NCBI RefSeq assembly: GCF_014287635.1
Contig: NZ_JACOPH010000015.1
Span: forward strand, 14,103-78,102
Reading direction: 5' to 3'
DNA length: 64,000 nt
Source: Roseburia zhanii
GTDB taxonomy: Bacteria > Bacillota > Clostridia > Lachnospirales > Lachnospiraceae
In this document: in pieces, positions 1 through 8,657 of the stretch
How the letters are laid out: the number at the start of each line of letters is the position of its first letter
How positions within the stretch are numbered: position 1 is the stretch's first letter
Notes under the pieces: generated by a model
What the model was told of the DNA's origin: nothing
The model's database searches: none
The model's input: the letters and a program-made list of their open reading frames with translations, nothing else
Position numbers and translations under genes: made by a program

Positions 1-898
1 CGTTTGTCGGAACACACATCTCTGTGATTTTTATTTTCTCTTTTTCAGATATTCTAATAACATCCCTCAAATGCAATGTTCCGCTATATATACGCACATA
101 AACAAAACGCCGCCTTTTCTCTGAATATTCAATCTTAAAAACCTGCCCGCATAGTTCAGATTGACCTTCAGGCGTTGATGAATAAAATTTACTGGCAATT
201 ACTTCTATAAGCTGCCGAATCCCCAGATTGTTTTTAGCGCTTCCGTGATAAACGGGAAATAACGTTCCGTTTTGGAATCTCCTGTTTTCTTCCTGTTCCA
301 GTTCTGACATTTTAAACGGTTTCCCTGACATATATTTCTCTAATAGTTCATCGTTTCCCATAATTACCGCATCCCACTGTTCCATATCGTCATTGTCCGT
401 TACATTTATATGGGGATGCTGCCCAACCTTTTGCTTCACTATAATTTCCGAAGAAAGCTTTGCTTTCATTTCCCGATATACCATTGGCAAATCAATCCCC
501 TCTTGGTCAATTTTATTGATGAAAAAAATTGTCGGAATCTTCATTATCTGTAGTGCATGAAACAGTATACGGGTCTGTGCCTGTATGCCATCCTTTGCAG
601 AAACTAATAATACTGCTCCGTCTAATACGGATAAAGAACGGTATACTTCCGCCAAAAAATCCATATGGCCTGGCGTATCTATAATGTTGACTTTTACATC
701 CTCCCACTGAAAAGATGTCACTGCTGTCTGGATAGTGATTCCCCTTTGACGCTCCAAATTCATTGTATCTGTCCTTGTTGTGCCTTCATCTACGCTCCCT
801 AGTTCTGCAATTGCACCACTGGTATACAATAAACTTTCCGTTAATGTTGTCTTTCCTGCGTCAACGTGAGCCAGAATGCCTAAGTTAATTATTTTCAT
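1..898 (-). CDS. tet(O): Tet(O)-type tetracycline resistance ribosomal protection protein, N-terminal part
   Basis: The gene is open through the left edge, so only the first 299 codons are present (the full protein is about 639 residues). It is a translational GTPase related to EF-G that releases tetracycline from the ribosome. The start reads [20 protein letters not shown] with a P-loop (AHVDAGKT), then [15 protein letters not shown] and NKID, which are G1, G2, G3 and G4. From memory the sequence tracks Tet(O) closely over the visible part and is clearly not Tet(M) or Tet(W). Mosaics such as tet(O/32/O) share this N-terminus, so the exact allele cannot be given. The start follows GGAGG at 7 bases. 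It is cargo of the ICE. Confidence 0.93.
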   Translation of the reverse strand, partial: MKIINLGILAHVDAGKTTLTESLLYTSGAIAELGSVDEGTTRTDTMNLERQRGITIQTAVTSFQWEDVKVNIIDTPGHMDFLAEVYRSLSVLDGAVLLVSAKDGIQAQTRILFHALQIMKIPTIFFINKIDQEGIDLPMVYREMKAKLSSEIIVKQKVGQHPHINVTDNDDMEQWDAVIMGNDELLEKYMSGKPFKMSELEQEENRRFQNGTLFPVYHGSAKNNLGIRQLIEVIASKFYSSTPEGQSELCGQVFKIEYSEKRRRFVYVRIYSGTLHLRDVIRISEKEKIKITEMCVPTN

Positions 899-939
899 GT
901 GATTTTCCTCCTATCAACACCCAAAAAAGGGCATAAAAA

Positions 940-971
940 TACCCAGTGATAAATACTCCTATCACTGGGTA
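940..971 (-). terminator. Attenuator hairpin in the tet(O) leader
   Basis: Perfect 11-bp inverted repeat TACCCAGTGAT / ATCACTGGGTA (940-950 with 961-971), followed on the minus strand by a T-rich stretch, 40 bases before the tet(O) ATG. The same hairpin lies in the tet(M) leader of Tn916, where transcription attenuation is the accepted model. The tet(O) start codon and its AGGAGG lie beyond it, so read-through is needed for full expression. Confidence 0.7.
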
Positions 972-1122
972 AATAACTCCAATAGCCCCAAAACACTTAT
1001 ATGTTTTCGGGCATATAAAATTACATGATAAAAGTATTCTTAAACTGGGTACAAAAAACTAAGCCCCATATTAAAAGTGAAACGGGACTGCTACTTTTTG
1101 TTCCCACTATCAAATTGACAGT

Positions 1123-1146
1123 TTATTTAAGAATACCTTGCCGCAT
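1123..1146 (-). CDS. Putative 7-residue leader peptide of the tet(O) transcript
   Basis: ATG at 1146 follows AAGGAG at 9 bases and encodes MRQGILK then TAA. It sits about 30 bases into the predicted transcript. Its coding sequence overlaps the promoter-proximal arm (1119-1136) of an inverted repeat whose other arm is at 1034-1047 (GTATTCTTAAACTG, with a 4-base gap). Ribosome position on this ORF could therefore influence leader folding. The sequence resembles the corresponding part of the Tn916 tet(M) leader as I remember it. Translation is inferred only. Confidence 0.4.
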   Translation of the reverse strand: MRQGILK

Positions 1147-1178
1147 ATTTATTAACTCCTTGTCTAATACTGAATCTA

Positions 1179-1207
1179 ATTATATTCCTTAACCCTTTAT
1201 TTGTCAA
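1179..1207 (-). promoter_or_regulatory. Consensus sigma-A promoter for tet(O)
   Basis: On the minus strand TTGACA (1202-1207), a 17-base spacer and TATAAT (1179-1184) match the vegetative consensus perfectly. The predicted transcript has a leader of about 275 nt before tet(O). Confidence 0.8.
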
Positions 1208-1325
1208 GCCTATATTTAAAGAACATAATAGAAAACTGTTCTGACAGATTTAGAGTATGTGATATTTTACACAATAATATCAAGCAATATGAAAGATACT
1301 AAAGTCAAGCGAAAGAAAAAATGTT

Positions 1326-1658
1326 ATGGATTATTTGAAAACGGCAGATGAAATTGTTGATGTCTATTTTGTCACATATATAGAGTCTTGTGATAAGAAT
1401 AATAATTCACATTCTACATCTTGGAGAAATAGATATATAGGTCAAGACGGTGTTATCTATATTCTTAAGAATGGAAACAGACAATTCTTTGTTTGGCATC
1501 CTGTTGACGATGATTTTAAACCAATTACTTCTTTGGGAATTATTAGTTCCCGTGATGATTATTATATTAAAAAGAACAATCTATTAGTAACAACTCAGAA
1601 TTCCATTTACAAATTCAGGCTTATCAACAAGGAGGTGAACACTGATGATAAAACTTAA
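1326..1658 (+). CDS. Hypothetical protein, 110 residues
   Basis: Not recognised. A soluble, AT-rich protein with many Asp, Asn and Lys residues, on the plus strand against all neighbouring ICE genes. The frame is open a little upstream of the ATG (to a TGA at 1290), and the ribosome site is weak, so it could be the remnant of a longer gene. It overlaps the next gene by 14 bases, suggesting translational coupling. The pair lies between tet(O) and the transfer module and looks like an accessory insertion of lower GC. Confidence 0.5.
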   Translation: MDYLKTADEIVDVYFVTYIESCDKNNNSHSTSWRNRYIGQDGVIYILKNGNRQFFVWHPVDDDFKPITSLGIISSRDDYYIKKNNLLVTTQNSIYKFRLINKEVNTDDKT

Positions 1659-1866
1659 CAAAATGGAACAAAATGAATATAACGCTTTTATTGTTGCTGT
1701 TGTTCCTTCATTATTACCCGGCACATACCACTTTAGAGACTTTTTCACAAATAGAGTTACATCTGCAAGAATCGGTCGTAAATTCTATGAAGATGTTGTC
1801 AATGGTATATATCCGCATATTTCTCTTGTTGGGACAAAGGCTTCAGAAGGTTATATTTGTTCTTGA
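1645..1866 (+). CDS. DUF1413-like small protein
   Basis: 73 residues with a strong AAGGAGG 8 bases before the ATG. The segment FRDFFTN...ARIGRKFYEDVVNGIYPHI resembles the DUF1413 pattern (a short 'lF' segment, then GreF..aV..G.i..v). DUF1413 proteins are small, of unknown function, and are often found on mobile elements. It is coupled to the 110-residue gene and followed directly by a terminator, so the two form a complete small operon. The family assignment is from memory of the pattern. Confidence 0.6.
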   Translation: MIKLNKMEQNEYNAFIVAVVPSLLPGTYHFRDFFTNRVTSARIGRKFYEDVVNGIYPHISLVGTKASEGYICS

Positions 1867-1895
1867 GTAAATACCTGATTTCTCATAATGTACTT

Positions 1896-1926
1896 GATGG
1901 CTACTCAAACGAGCAGCCATCTTTTT
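1896..1926 (+). terminator. Rho-independent terminator of the 1326-1866 operon
   Basis: GATGGCTaCTC (1896-1906), loop AAAC, GAGcAGCCATC (1911-1921) and a T5 run. The T run ends at the stop codon of the convergent CHAP gene. Confidence 0.75.
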
Positions 1927-3634
1927 AATATGCCGGAATACCGTATCCGTAGATAACAGAGCTTCCGACAGGGTATGTTTTGGTTCTGCAAGTGTCGCCT
2001 GAGTTGCCCTCAACGGTATAGACTGTACCGTTTTCGCATTTCTGAACAATACCGGTGTGGTCTGTCACACCGTCGCCCTCCCAGTCAAAGAAAATGATTG
2101 TACCGGGCGAAGGCTCATACGAACCGTCTGCCCACTGTCCTCGGTCTCTGAACCATTGTACACCGTTTACACAGCCGGCATACTTTGGAATAATACCGGC
2201 GTCGATATATCCGCACTCGTTAGCACACCAAGAGACGAAGCAGGCACACCATTCTACACGGGAGTCAAATCCGTACCAAGACCAGTAAGGCTGACCGCCT
2301 ACATTACCCACCTGTGACAAGGCAACCGTTACGATTTGGTCGTCGCTGTATCCGATACCGTAAAGCACCTGAGACCATAGTTGATTGTTTTCGTCCTTTA
2401 GCAGCTCGGCAAGATACTCTTTCTGCTCCTGATTAAATCCGTACATAGCCGCCATTTCATCAACGGTCTTGTGCGATACCGTGATATACAGGAAAGTTTC
2501 TGTTACTGTGGTTTCGGTCTGTACGATGTTGCCGTGTCCGTCGTCGCTTTCTTCGATTTCGGTATGGGTTTTCGTTTCCGTTCGGGAAGAAATATCGTTC
2601 ATTTCCCAAAAAATATCCGACAGTAGCTGCTTCTTGGTTTCATCAACCGTAGCAACCTCCATCGGATTGTCGGGGTCGGTATTCACTTTAACAGAATAGA
2701 CCGCAAGAACATCTTTCCAAACAGCTCTGCTTCCGCTCATTTCAAGCACATCATAGCTTACAGAGTTCTTTTCCTGTTCCAATCGGTCATCATATTCCTG
2801 ATTGATTTCCTGAACGACTGTCTGCATTGACATTCCCGTGCCGGAATCCTCTCCCGAAAAGAAGATACCGAACACAGAACCTGCAATCAAGGCTACAAGA
2901 CATAGCACAATAATTACTACCACCGCAACCCAACCGCCGGCAGCGATAGCGGCAATAAGACCTTTTACCGCCGCTATGATTGCTTTTACTGCGGCAATGG
3001 TGGCTTTGGCTGCGGCTTTAATCGTAGCGGCTGTTGCTTTGGCTGTGGCTTTTGCCGCCTGTGCCGCTTTCTGCGAAGCCTTAACTGTCGCCTGAGCTGT
3101 TTTCTGTGCCGCTTTTGCCGCTTGCTGACTGGTTTTTATCGCAGTCTTTGCAGTCTGCTCAGCCGTCTTAACCGATTTCTGTGCGGTCTTTGTTGCTTCT
3201 TTTCCGGCAAACTTAATGGTTTTCTTTCCGGAGGAAGTGGCAGACTGCTTTATGGTCTTTTCCGCCTTATCGACAGTCTTAATCGCAGAGCTTGTGTTTT
3301 GCGAAGCCTGTTTTCTCAAAGACTGCTCGGCTCGCTGCTGCTTGAAACGCTGAATACCGTCCTTTGCGGTGCGGATATTCTCTTTTGTGGTTTCAAGTCC
3401 CTTTCGTCCCGCCTTGTCAAACGCATAGGCACCATCGTGAAACACCTCGTCAATACCGCTTTCCAGTTTATCGGAAGCGTATTCCTCGGCAGAACTGCTG
3501 TTGGCATTTACCGACCGCTCCGCCTTTTCTTTTGTTGCGATATACGCCTGCTTCATTCGTTGGGTTGCGACGGCAGCCTTATCTATTGTTCGTATCGTAC
3601 CTTTTGCATTGTCTTTCGTTTTAATATCAGCCAT
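1925..3634 (-). CDS. Membrane-anchored CHAP-domain peptidoglycan hydrolase of the transfer system
   Basis: 569 residues. About 220 N-terminal residues are Lys/Ala-rich and repetitive (coiled-coil-like, many AAK and TAK repeats). A strong membrane segment follows near 230-260, then an extracellular region and a C-terminal CHAP/NlpC-P60-type domain (about 430-569) with the Cys in [10 protein letters not shown], the His in DHTGIV and a trailing EGNSGD. Such proteins open the cell wall for the conjugation channel, as VirB1-like enzymes do. The start has AAGGAGGGATTGT before ATG. Last gene of the transfer operon, 40 bases downstream of the sortase gene. Confidence 0.85.
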   Translation of the reverse strand: MADIKTKDNAKGTIRTIDKAAVATQRMKQAYIATKEKAERSVNANSSSAEEYASDKLESGIDEVFHDGAYAFDKAGRKGLETTKENIRTAKDGIQRFKQQRAEQSLRKQASQNTSSAIKTVDKAEKTIKQSATSSGKKTIKFAGKEATKTAQKSVKTAEQTAKTAIKTSQQAAKAAQKTAQATVKASQKAAQAAKATAKATAATIKAAAKATIAAVKAIIAAVKGLIAAIAAGGWVAVVVIIVLCLVALIAGSVFGIFFSGEDSGTGMSMQTVVQEINQEYDDRLEQEKNSVSYDVLEMSGSRAVWKDVLAVYSVKVNTDPDNPMEVATVDETKKQLLSDIFWEMNDISSRTETKTHTEIEESDDGHGNIVQTETTVTETFLYITVSHKTVDEMAAMYGFNQEQKEYLAELLKDENNQLWSQVLYGIGYSDDQIVTVALSQVGNVGGQPYWSWYGFDSRVEWCACFVSWCANECGYIDAGIIPKYAGCVNGVQWFRDRGQWADGSYEPSPGTIIFFDWEGDGVTDHTGIVQKCENGTVYTVEGNSGDTCRTKTYPVGSSVIYGYGIPAY

Positions 3635-3674
3635 ACAATCCCTCCTTCCTATGCAGGCTGAACTACCTGTTGTA

Positions 3675-4445
3675 TTATTCGTTTATTAGCTTCGCCACTA
3701 CAACAAGTCTGCCGTTTGTCCGGGAATACTCACAGGTGGAAAGGGTCAGGAGCTTGTCGCCGTATTCGGCGGTTATGCCGGTTTCGTAAAGCGACAGTTT
3801 CTTGCACTTCTCAACATAGGCAGTGAAATCCTCGGCGGTGTCCGCATTGACGAACTGATAATATTTGAAGCTGTCGGGACTATCCGTATATACTACGGTT
3901 TTGAACACGGCAATTACTTCATAGGTCTGTCTATCGGTCAGCGTATCAAAGGATACTGTTTTGTGCTTTTCCCAAAAGCTCTTGTCCTTGAATTTCATAA
4001 GACCGGCGAACATAGAGCCGTCGTTCATATGATGACCGTAGATAATGATATTGTCGCTTGGCAGTTCCATATCGCAGTTTTCCTGAACATAAGGACAGCC
4101 GTAGTCGGTGTATGCCTTATCAAAGCCGTGCTTCAGATAGAAGTTCGGGTTGTCCTTTGACTGCATAACGGGATAATTGATTTTTGTGTCCTCAACCTTA
4201 ATCCAGCCGACCATATCGTTATTTTGCAGATAAAGCTCCTGATACTCCGGGATAAAGGTCTTTTCTTCGGAGTAGTTCATCAGCTCTGTGGTTTCTTCAG
4301 GCTCGGTCTCCACAACCTCAATCAGATTGTCGTACATCTCAGCCTGCTTTGCAGAGTCGCAATAGTGCTTGATGAGAAAACCTGAACTGACGGCAAATAC
4401 AATGCTGAAAGCACAGATTATGGCAATATAGATTTTGTTTTTCAT
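3675..4445 (-). CDS. srtB: Class B sortase
   Basis: 256 residues from the ATG at 4445 (AAAGGA at 7 bases); an in-frame ATG at 4463 lacks a ribosome site. N-terminal membrane anchor (residues about 5-25), then the sortase fold: catalytic His in IIYGHHMNDG, Cys in LLTLSTCEYS and Arg in SRTNGR. It is a transpeptidase that attaches surface proteins to peptidoglycan. The likely substrate is the Cna-B adhesin at 26744-30994, 22 kb upstream in the same element. Placed between the VirB4 and CHAP genes, as in other ICEs of this family. Confidence 0.9.
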   Translation of the reverse strand: MKNKIYIAIICAFSIVFAVSSGFLIKHYCDSAKQAEMYDNLIEVVETEPEETTELMNYSEEKTFIPEYQELYLQNNDMVGWIKVEDTKINYPVMQSKDNPNFYLKHGFDKAYTDYGCPYVQENCDMELPSDNIIIYGHHMNDGSMFAGLMKFKDKSFWEKHKTVSFDTLTDRQTYEVIAVFKTVVYTDSPDSFKYYQFVNADTAEDFTAYVEKCKKLSLYETGITAEYGDKLLTLSTCEYSRTNGRLVVVAKLINE

Positions 4446-4482
4446 AGGTGTTTCCTTTCTCATTTACAGAATAGGGCAAGGG

Positions 4483-6816
4483 TTATGCACCCTCGCCCGG
4501 TTTGGTTGTCATCAGCTTATACAGCTTCGTATTCTTCGGGAACTTATTTGCAAACGGCACAAGCGAACTGCCGACCTTAATCAATCCGTGTCCTGCGTCA
4601 ACATTCGTGATATACGAAAGCTGGAGGTCAGAAATGTTAAGGAGCTTTGCAAGCTCAATTCTGTCGGTTGACGCCTGATTGAGCATAATCAAAAACTCGC
4701 TGTTTGCAAGCATAGTTCTCGCTGTATGGCTCTGCAAAAGGTCGTCCACATTCTGTGTAATGCCGGTGGCATAAGCGCCGTACTTTCTTACACGCTTCCA
4801 AAGCGTAAACAGGAAGTTTGCAGAATACTCGTGCTGGAACAGGAGGTAGATTTCATCAATGAAGATAAAGGTCTGCTTACCTTTAGCACGGTTCTGTGTA
4901 ATACGGTTCAGAATAGAGTCGAGGACGACAAGCATACCGATAGGCATAAGCTGCTTGCCGAGGTCAAGAATGTCATAACAGATAAGTCGGTTATCCGTAT
5001 CAACATTGGTTGGCTTTGCAAAGGTATTCAAAGAACCGTGAGTAAACAGCTCGATAGCAAGGGCGATTTCCTTTGCTTCCGGCTCGTCCTGTTTCAAAAG
5101 CTCCGCACGAAAATCCTGCAAGGTAGGAACAGTACCGGTATATCCTCTCTGCTGATAGTCTCGGTAAACACTTGCCGTACAACGATCGATGATAGATTTC
5201 TGCTTTGCTCCGAGGTTTGTACCGCCGATAAGCTGTTCGCAAAGGGACATAATGAACTCGGATTTCAGGATAACCGGGTTTGCTCCGTCGCCGTATTCCT
5301 TGTTCATATCCATCGCATTGATATGGCTCGGAGAAGTAGCGGAAATATTGATTATTTCGCCGCCGAGAGCTTTTACAAGCTGCGAATACTCTCGCTCAGG
5401 GTCTATGATAATAACATCTGCATTGGAGGAAAGAATGATATTTTCAATTTCACCCTTTGCCGCAAAGGATTTTCCGCCGCCGGATACGCCGAGAATAAAA
5501 GAGTTGCCGTTGAGTAGCTGTCTGCGGTCGGCAATAATCATATTTTTACTGATGACATTCTGACCGTAGTAAATGCCGTTTTCGTGGTAAATGTCCTGAA
5601 CCCTGAAGGGAATAAAGACCGCAAGGCTTTCTGTGGTAAGGGTTCTGAATGCGTCAATCTTGCGTGTTCCAAAGGGCATAGCCGTATTCAGTCCGTCCAT
5701 CTGCTGATACTTGAGAACGGCAAACTGGCACAAATGCTTTCTTGCCGTAGTAAGCAGAGCTTCGGTGTCGTTATCAAGCTGTTCTTTGGAGTCCGCAGTA
5801 TGAACCATAGTGAGTACAGCGAACATCATTCGCTGATCACGAGTGGTAAGGTCATCAAGGAACTCCTTCATTTCCTTTTTCTGCTGTTCCATATCATACG
5901 GAACGGTAGCGGAAAAGTTATTGTTCTGATTCTGCTTTCTCTGCCAGTTGGTTATATTCGTCTCAACCCCAAGCAGTCTGCTCTCTGCTTCTCGCACCGC
6001 TTCATCGGTAGGAACAGGTACGATGTCAATGGACATCATCAGGTTGCGGTTCAGGTCGGTAAGCTCGGCTACCATACTGTCCTTGATATAGGAAGCGTAC
6101 TCACGAAGAAAAAGGACTCTCCCGTAACGGTTTCCCATTTTGAAGTAGTCCTTTTCAAATTCCATTGTATCGGGGCAAACATAATCCTTGAAATCGTGTC
6201 CCTTCTTTCTCGTTTCCTTAATATTGAAGTGGTAGGCGGTTTCCTCCCCGACACGGAAGAAATCGTGGACAATTCTCAGTCTCTCATCGGTTTCAAGCTC
6301 CACACATTTGCTTCCGAGTCTTGCAAAGTGGGCAATCAGGTCAGCACCGACACGGGCAAAATAGGTTCGTGCGTCCTCCACGCTCTTTTTATTGATGGAG
6401 ATAGTAACATATTTATCCTGAACGATGGCATTTGCCCCGGTTGCCTTGTCGAGAAGCATTTTGTTATATTCCTCTCGGTAAACATCAAGCTCATCGCCGG
6501 TTTCGGGGATAAGAATGGTTTTCTCAAAGTCAAGACGGTTAAGCCGTCTGTTGTTGATAGTCAGCTTTGTAGTAGCTCCGCTGTCAAGAGAGTTGAGAAG
6601 CTCGGAGTATTCAAGGAACATTGCTTCCTTATCCTCACGGCTCGCTACGGCATAGTTAATATCCGTGAACTTGAAGCTTTTGGAATACTTGTCCTTGCCT
6701 ACACGGAAAATGCCGTCATCATAAATAGCGGTAATGGGAATACAATCCTGTACGCCCTTTGGTACTACGAACTTTTCTTTGTCCTGCTTTAACAGGTTTG
6801 TAAGAGTTTTAATCAT
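4483..6816 (-). CDS. virB4: VirB4-like conjugative transfer ATPase
   Basis: 777 residues, the cytoplasmic motor of the mating channel. N-terminal CagE/VirB4-type region; Walker A LGVSGGGKSF near residue 445; Walker B TFIFIDEIYLLF near 650; then the motor C-terminus with ATGITQNVDDLL. It overlaps the PrgI gene by 8 bases and is followed by the sortase gene. TcpF/TraE-type homologues in Gram-positive ICEs have the same length and position. Confidence 0.93.
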   Translation of the reverse strand: MIKTLTNLLKQDKEKFVVPKGVQDCIPITAIYDDGIFRVGKDKYSKSFKFTDINYAVASREDKEAMFLEYSELLNSLDSGATTKLTINNRRLNRLDFEKTILIPETGDELDVYREEYNKMLLDKATGANAIVQDKYVTISINKKSVEDARTYFARVGADLIAHFARLGSKCVELETDERLRIVHDFFRVGEETAYHFNIKETRKKGHDFKDYVCPDTMEFEKDYFKMGNRYGRVLFLREYASYIKDSMVAELTDLNRNLMMSIDIVPVPTDEAVREAESRLLGVETNITNWQRKQNQNNNFSATVPYDMEQQKKEMKEFLDDLTTRDQRMMFAVLTMVHTADSKEQLDNDTEALLTTARKHLCQFAVLKYQQMDGLNTAMPFGTRKIDAFRTLTTESLAVFIPFRVQDIYHENGIYYGQNVISKNMIIADRRQLLNGNSFILGVSGGGKSFAAKGEIENIILSSNADVIIIDPEREYSQLVKALGGEIINISATSPSHINAMDMNKEYGDGANPVILKSEFIMSLCEQLIGGTNLGAKQKSIIDRCTASVYRDYQQRGYTGTVPTLQDFRAELLKQDEPEAKEIALAIELFTHGSLNTFAKPTNVDTDNRLICYDILDLGKQLMPIGMLVVLDSILNRITQNRAKGKQTFIFIDEIYLLFQHEYSANFLFTLWKRVRKYGAYATGITQNVDDLLQSHTARTMLANSEFLIMLNQASTDRIELAKLLNISDLQLSYITNVDAGHGLIKVGSSLVPFANKFPKNTKLYKLMTTKPGEGA

Positions 6817-7174
6817 TGTTCTTATAAGCCTCCTTCTGTTTTTGTTCGATTGTCGGTTTCATCAATTCGTAATAGGTGTTGGTGGAATGAAAGACCAGCT
6901 TTTTCGGCATAAGGAACTCGGACTTTATCCACGCCCATATAAATTTCTCAGCCGTCATTCCGTTGTATTTCACAAAGCCGAGAGCCGCAAAAGGGGCAGC
7001 TCCCAAAATGCACACCCACGATACAGTTTCTGTTCCGAGGTACGGTTTTAGGAGGAAGTAAAGTCCTACCGCTACCGCACAGGCGAGGACAGAAAAAATG
7101 AACTGTCTGAGCGACAGTCCAAAAAACATTGACTCTGTGTAATTTCGTATCTCTCGGTTAATTTTGACTTCCAT
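6809..7174 (-). CDS. PrgI family membrane protein (VirB3-like)
   Basis: 121 residues starting at the ATG at 7174, which overlaps the TGA of the gene upstream and has AGGAG 6 bases before it (a TTG one codon earlier is less likely). Opens MEVKINREIRNYTES with FFGLSLRQFIFS, typical of PrgI. Two closely spaced membrane helices lie around residues 25-65. Always found beside VirB4 in Firmicutes transfer modules, with a VirB3-like place in the inner-membrane complex. Confidence 0.88.
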   Translation of the reverse strand: MEVKINREIRNYTESMFFGLSLRQFIFSVLACAVAVGLYFLLKPYLGTETVSWVCILGAAPFAALGFVKYNGMTAEKFIWAWIKSEFLMPKKLVFHSTNTYYELMKPTIEQKQKEAYKNND

Positions 7175-7359
7175 CAAAAGCTCCTTTCTCTGCGATATGC
7201 TTGTTTTGCGTGACGGATTTCATCAGAGCAGACGCAGGTGTCCGCAAGGCAAATCACATTGCCGTTTTTCTTTCCTCCGTAATACACACAATATTTGCAG
7301 TCGCAGTCGGCAGGCGTATAGCCCTGCCATCTATCGTTATTATTCTTGTTTTTCTTCAT
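7174..7359 (-). CDS. Cysteine-rich small protein of the transfer operon
   Basis: 61 residues with six Cys, four of them paired as CDCKYC and CADTC/C around a KKNGNVICL stretch, which looks like a small zinc-binding knuckle. No membrane segment. Coupled to PrgI by a TGATG overlap, and itself 14 bases downstream of the VirB6-like gene. Similar short Cys-rich proteins occur at this position in related elements; function unknown. Confidence 0.7.
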   Translation of the reverse strand: MKKNKNNNDRWQGYTPADCDCKYCVYYGGKKNGNVICLADTCVCSDEIRHAKQAYRRERSF

Positions 7360-7373
7360 CAGAGAACCTCCCG

Positions 7374-8210
7374 TTATAAGCCCATCATTTCACGGATAAT
7401 TCGGTCGCTCATCTTAACCGCACCGACAAGCACAAGCATATTGAATACCAGTTCGCCGATATATGCCCATACCTGAGTAACGGCTGCTGCGTCAGGGTTC
7501 ACTACCGGCGGCGTAGAAGCAAATAGGGAGAAGATGATACAAGCAAGTACAATTACTGCTCCCTCAAGCAAAACGGCACAGTAGCTCTTTATAAAGCTCT
7601 TACCCACATTCTGCGACGGTTCTCCGGCAAATGTGGAAAGCGGTATCGGAGCGAGAGCAGTGTACATATACAGCTTGAAAAATCGTCCGTACACCGTCAT
7701 TATCATAATGAACGACAAGACCGTGATAAACAGTCCGCCGATAAGAGTAACCGCCCACAATGGGATACTTTCAAAAAATCCGCAGCTTTCAATGGTTGTT
7801 ACCATTTCAGCAGGTAAAGTTGTTTGATTGGGCGTACCGAATCCCGCAGATGTCATAATGGTTGAAATCGTACCTTGTACGATGTCGAACAGGGCAAGCA
7901 TAAGCTCCAGCCCGTAGGTAATCACACCTTTGGCAATGGCAAAGCGGATAAACAGCTTTAATGCGTGTTCCGGTTTCTTTACATCGGTAAAACTTCCGCA
8001 GGTGCGAACCACACCGACAACAAAAAACAGAACAAGCAGGGCAAGACCGATAGCCTGAACTGCTCCGTTGATATTCACCATTACCGACCAAATACTGCCG
8101 CCTTTGAACTGTTGCGGCGAAGTGGTTAGCAACTGCCATATTTCCGAAAGCTTGCTGTTCCAAGTTTCAAGGGCATTTTCGAGGTTCTGAACTACCCAGT
8201 TATCACTCAT
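7374..8210 (-). CDS. VirB6/TrbL-like polytopic membrane protein
   Basis: 278 residues with about six hydrophobic segments (roughly 55-80, 100-125, 150-175, 180-205, 210-235, 250-275). The N-terminus MSDNWVVQNLENALETWNSKLSEIW is amphipathic. It corresponds to the VirB6/TrbL class that forms the inner-membrane channel of the mating apparatus. AGGAGG precedes the ATG. It follows the Maff2 pilin-like gene, separated by a strong hairpin. Confidence 0.82.
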   Translation of the reverse strand: MSDNWVVQNLENALETWNSKLSEIWQLLTTSPQQFKGGSIWSVMVNINGAVQAIGLALLVLFFVVGVVRTCGSFTDVKKPEHALKLFIRFAIAKGVITYGLELMLALFDIVQGTISTIMTSAGFGTPNQTTLPAEMVTTIESCGFFESIPLWAVTLIGGLFITVLSFIMIMTVYGRFFKLYMYTALAPIPLSTFAGEPSQNVGKSFIKSYCAVLLEGAVIVLACIIFSLFASTPPVVNPDAAAVTQVWAYIGELVFNMLVLVGAVKMSDRIIREMMGL

Positions 8211-8234
8211 CTGTTTGCACCTCCTTTAAGATTA

Positions 8235-8264
8235 GGGGCATACCTGAAATGCCAGGTATGCCCC
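8235..8264 (-). promoter_or_regulatory. 12-bp intergenic hairpin between the Maff2 and VirB6-like genes
   Basis: Perfect inverted repeat GGGGCATACCTG / CAGGTATGCCCC with a 6-base loop. No U-run follows on either strand, so it is more likely an mRNA 3'-end stabiliser or partial attenuator than a terminator. It would raise the level of the pilin-like message over downstream channel genes. That role is inferred. Confidence 0.6.
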
Positions 8265-8283
8265 GTTTGATAACTGTGTTCTC

Positions 8284-8643
8284 TTAACCGGTAATAAGGG
8301 TAAGGATTTCCTTTGCAAAGGTAATGATGATACCGCCTGCAAGAGTCAGGAAACCGTTGGCTCTCTGAGACGGGTCGTGAGACTTCAAAGAGAGACCGAC
8401 CTGAACGATACCGAAGCCAAGCAGGATAAGACCGATGGCACGGATAAGACCGAAGATGAAATCGGACAGATTGTTGACTACGGTAATCGGGTCGCTGGCG
8501 GCAAAAGCGGTAACGCTCATACCGCAAACAAGAGTTGCTGCTGCGATTACGGCGCAGTAAGCACGGAAGCCTTTCTGAACCTTTCCGGTCATAGGCAGCT
8601 TCTGAGTAGTTTTCTTTTCGTTGTTCTTCTTAAAAATGTTCAT
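8284..8643 (-). CDS. Maff2 family mobile element protein (VirB2-like pilin candidate)
   Basis: 119 residues. After a basic N-terminus there is a hydrophobic signal-like helix (about 27-48, ending TAFAASDP), then two further membrane helices (about 60-80 and 95-117) joined by a short loop. This is the VirB2/TrbC layout of small, two-helix subunits. The family is found only in Gram-positive conjugative elements between VirD4 and VirB6. GGAGG 8 bases before the ATG. Confidence 0.87.
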   Translation of the reverse strand: MNIFKKNNEKKTTQKLPMTGKVQKGFRAYCAVIAAATLVCGMSVTAFAASDPITVVNNLSDFIFGLIRAIGLILLGFGIVQVGLSLKSHDPSQRANGFLTLAGGIIITFAKEILTLITG

Positions 8644-8657
8644 TGTGTTTTCCTCCG

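Noticed and set aside
1..898. Assignment to tet(M) or tet(W)
   Set aside because: Visible residues ([32 protein letters not shown]) fit Tet(O). A mosaic with tet(32) or tet(W) further on cannot be excluded because the gene leaves the window.
5584..6792. 402-codon plus-strand frame opposite virB4
   Set aside because: Antisense to a clear VirB4 gene; no start signal and no family resemblance.
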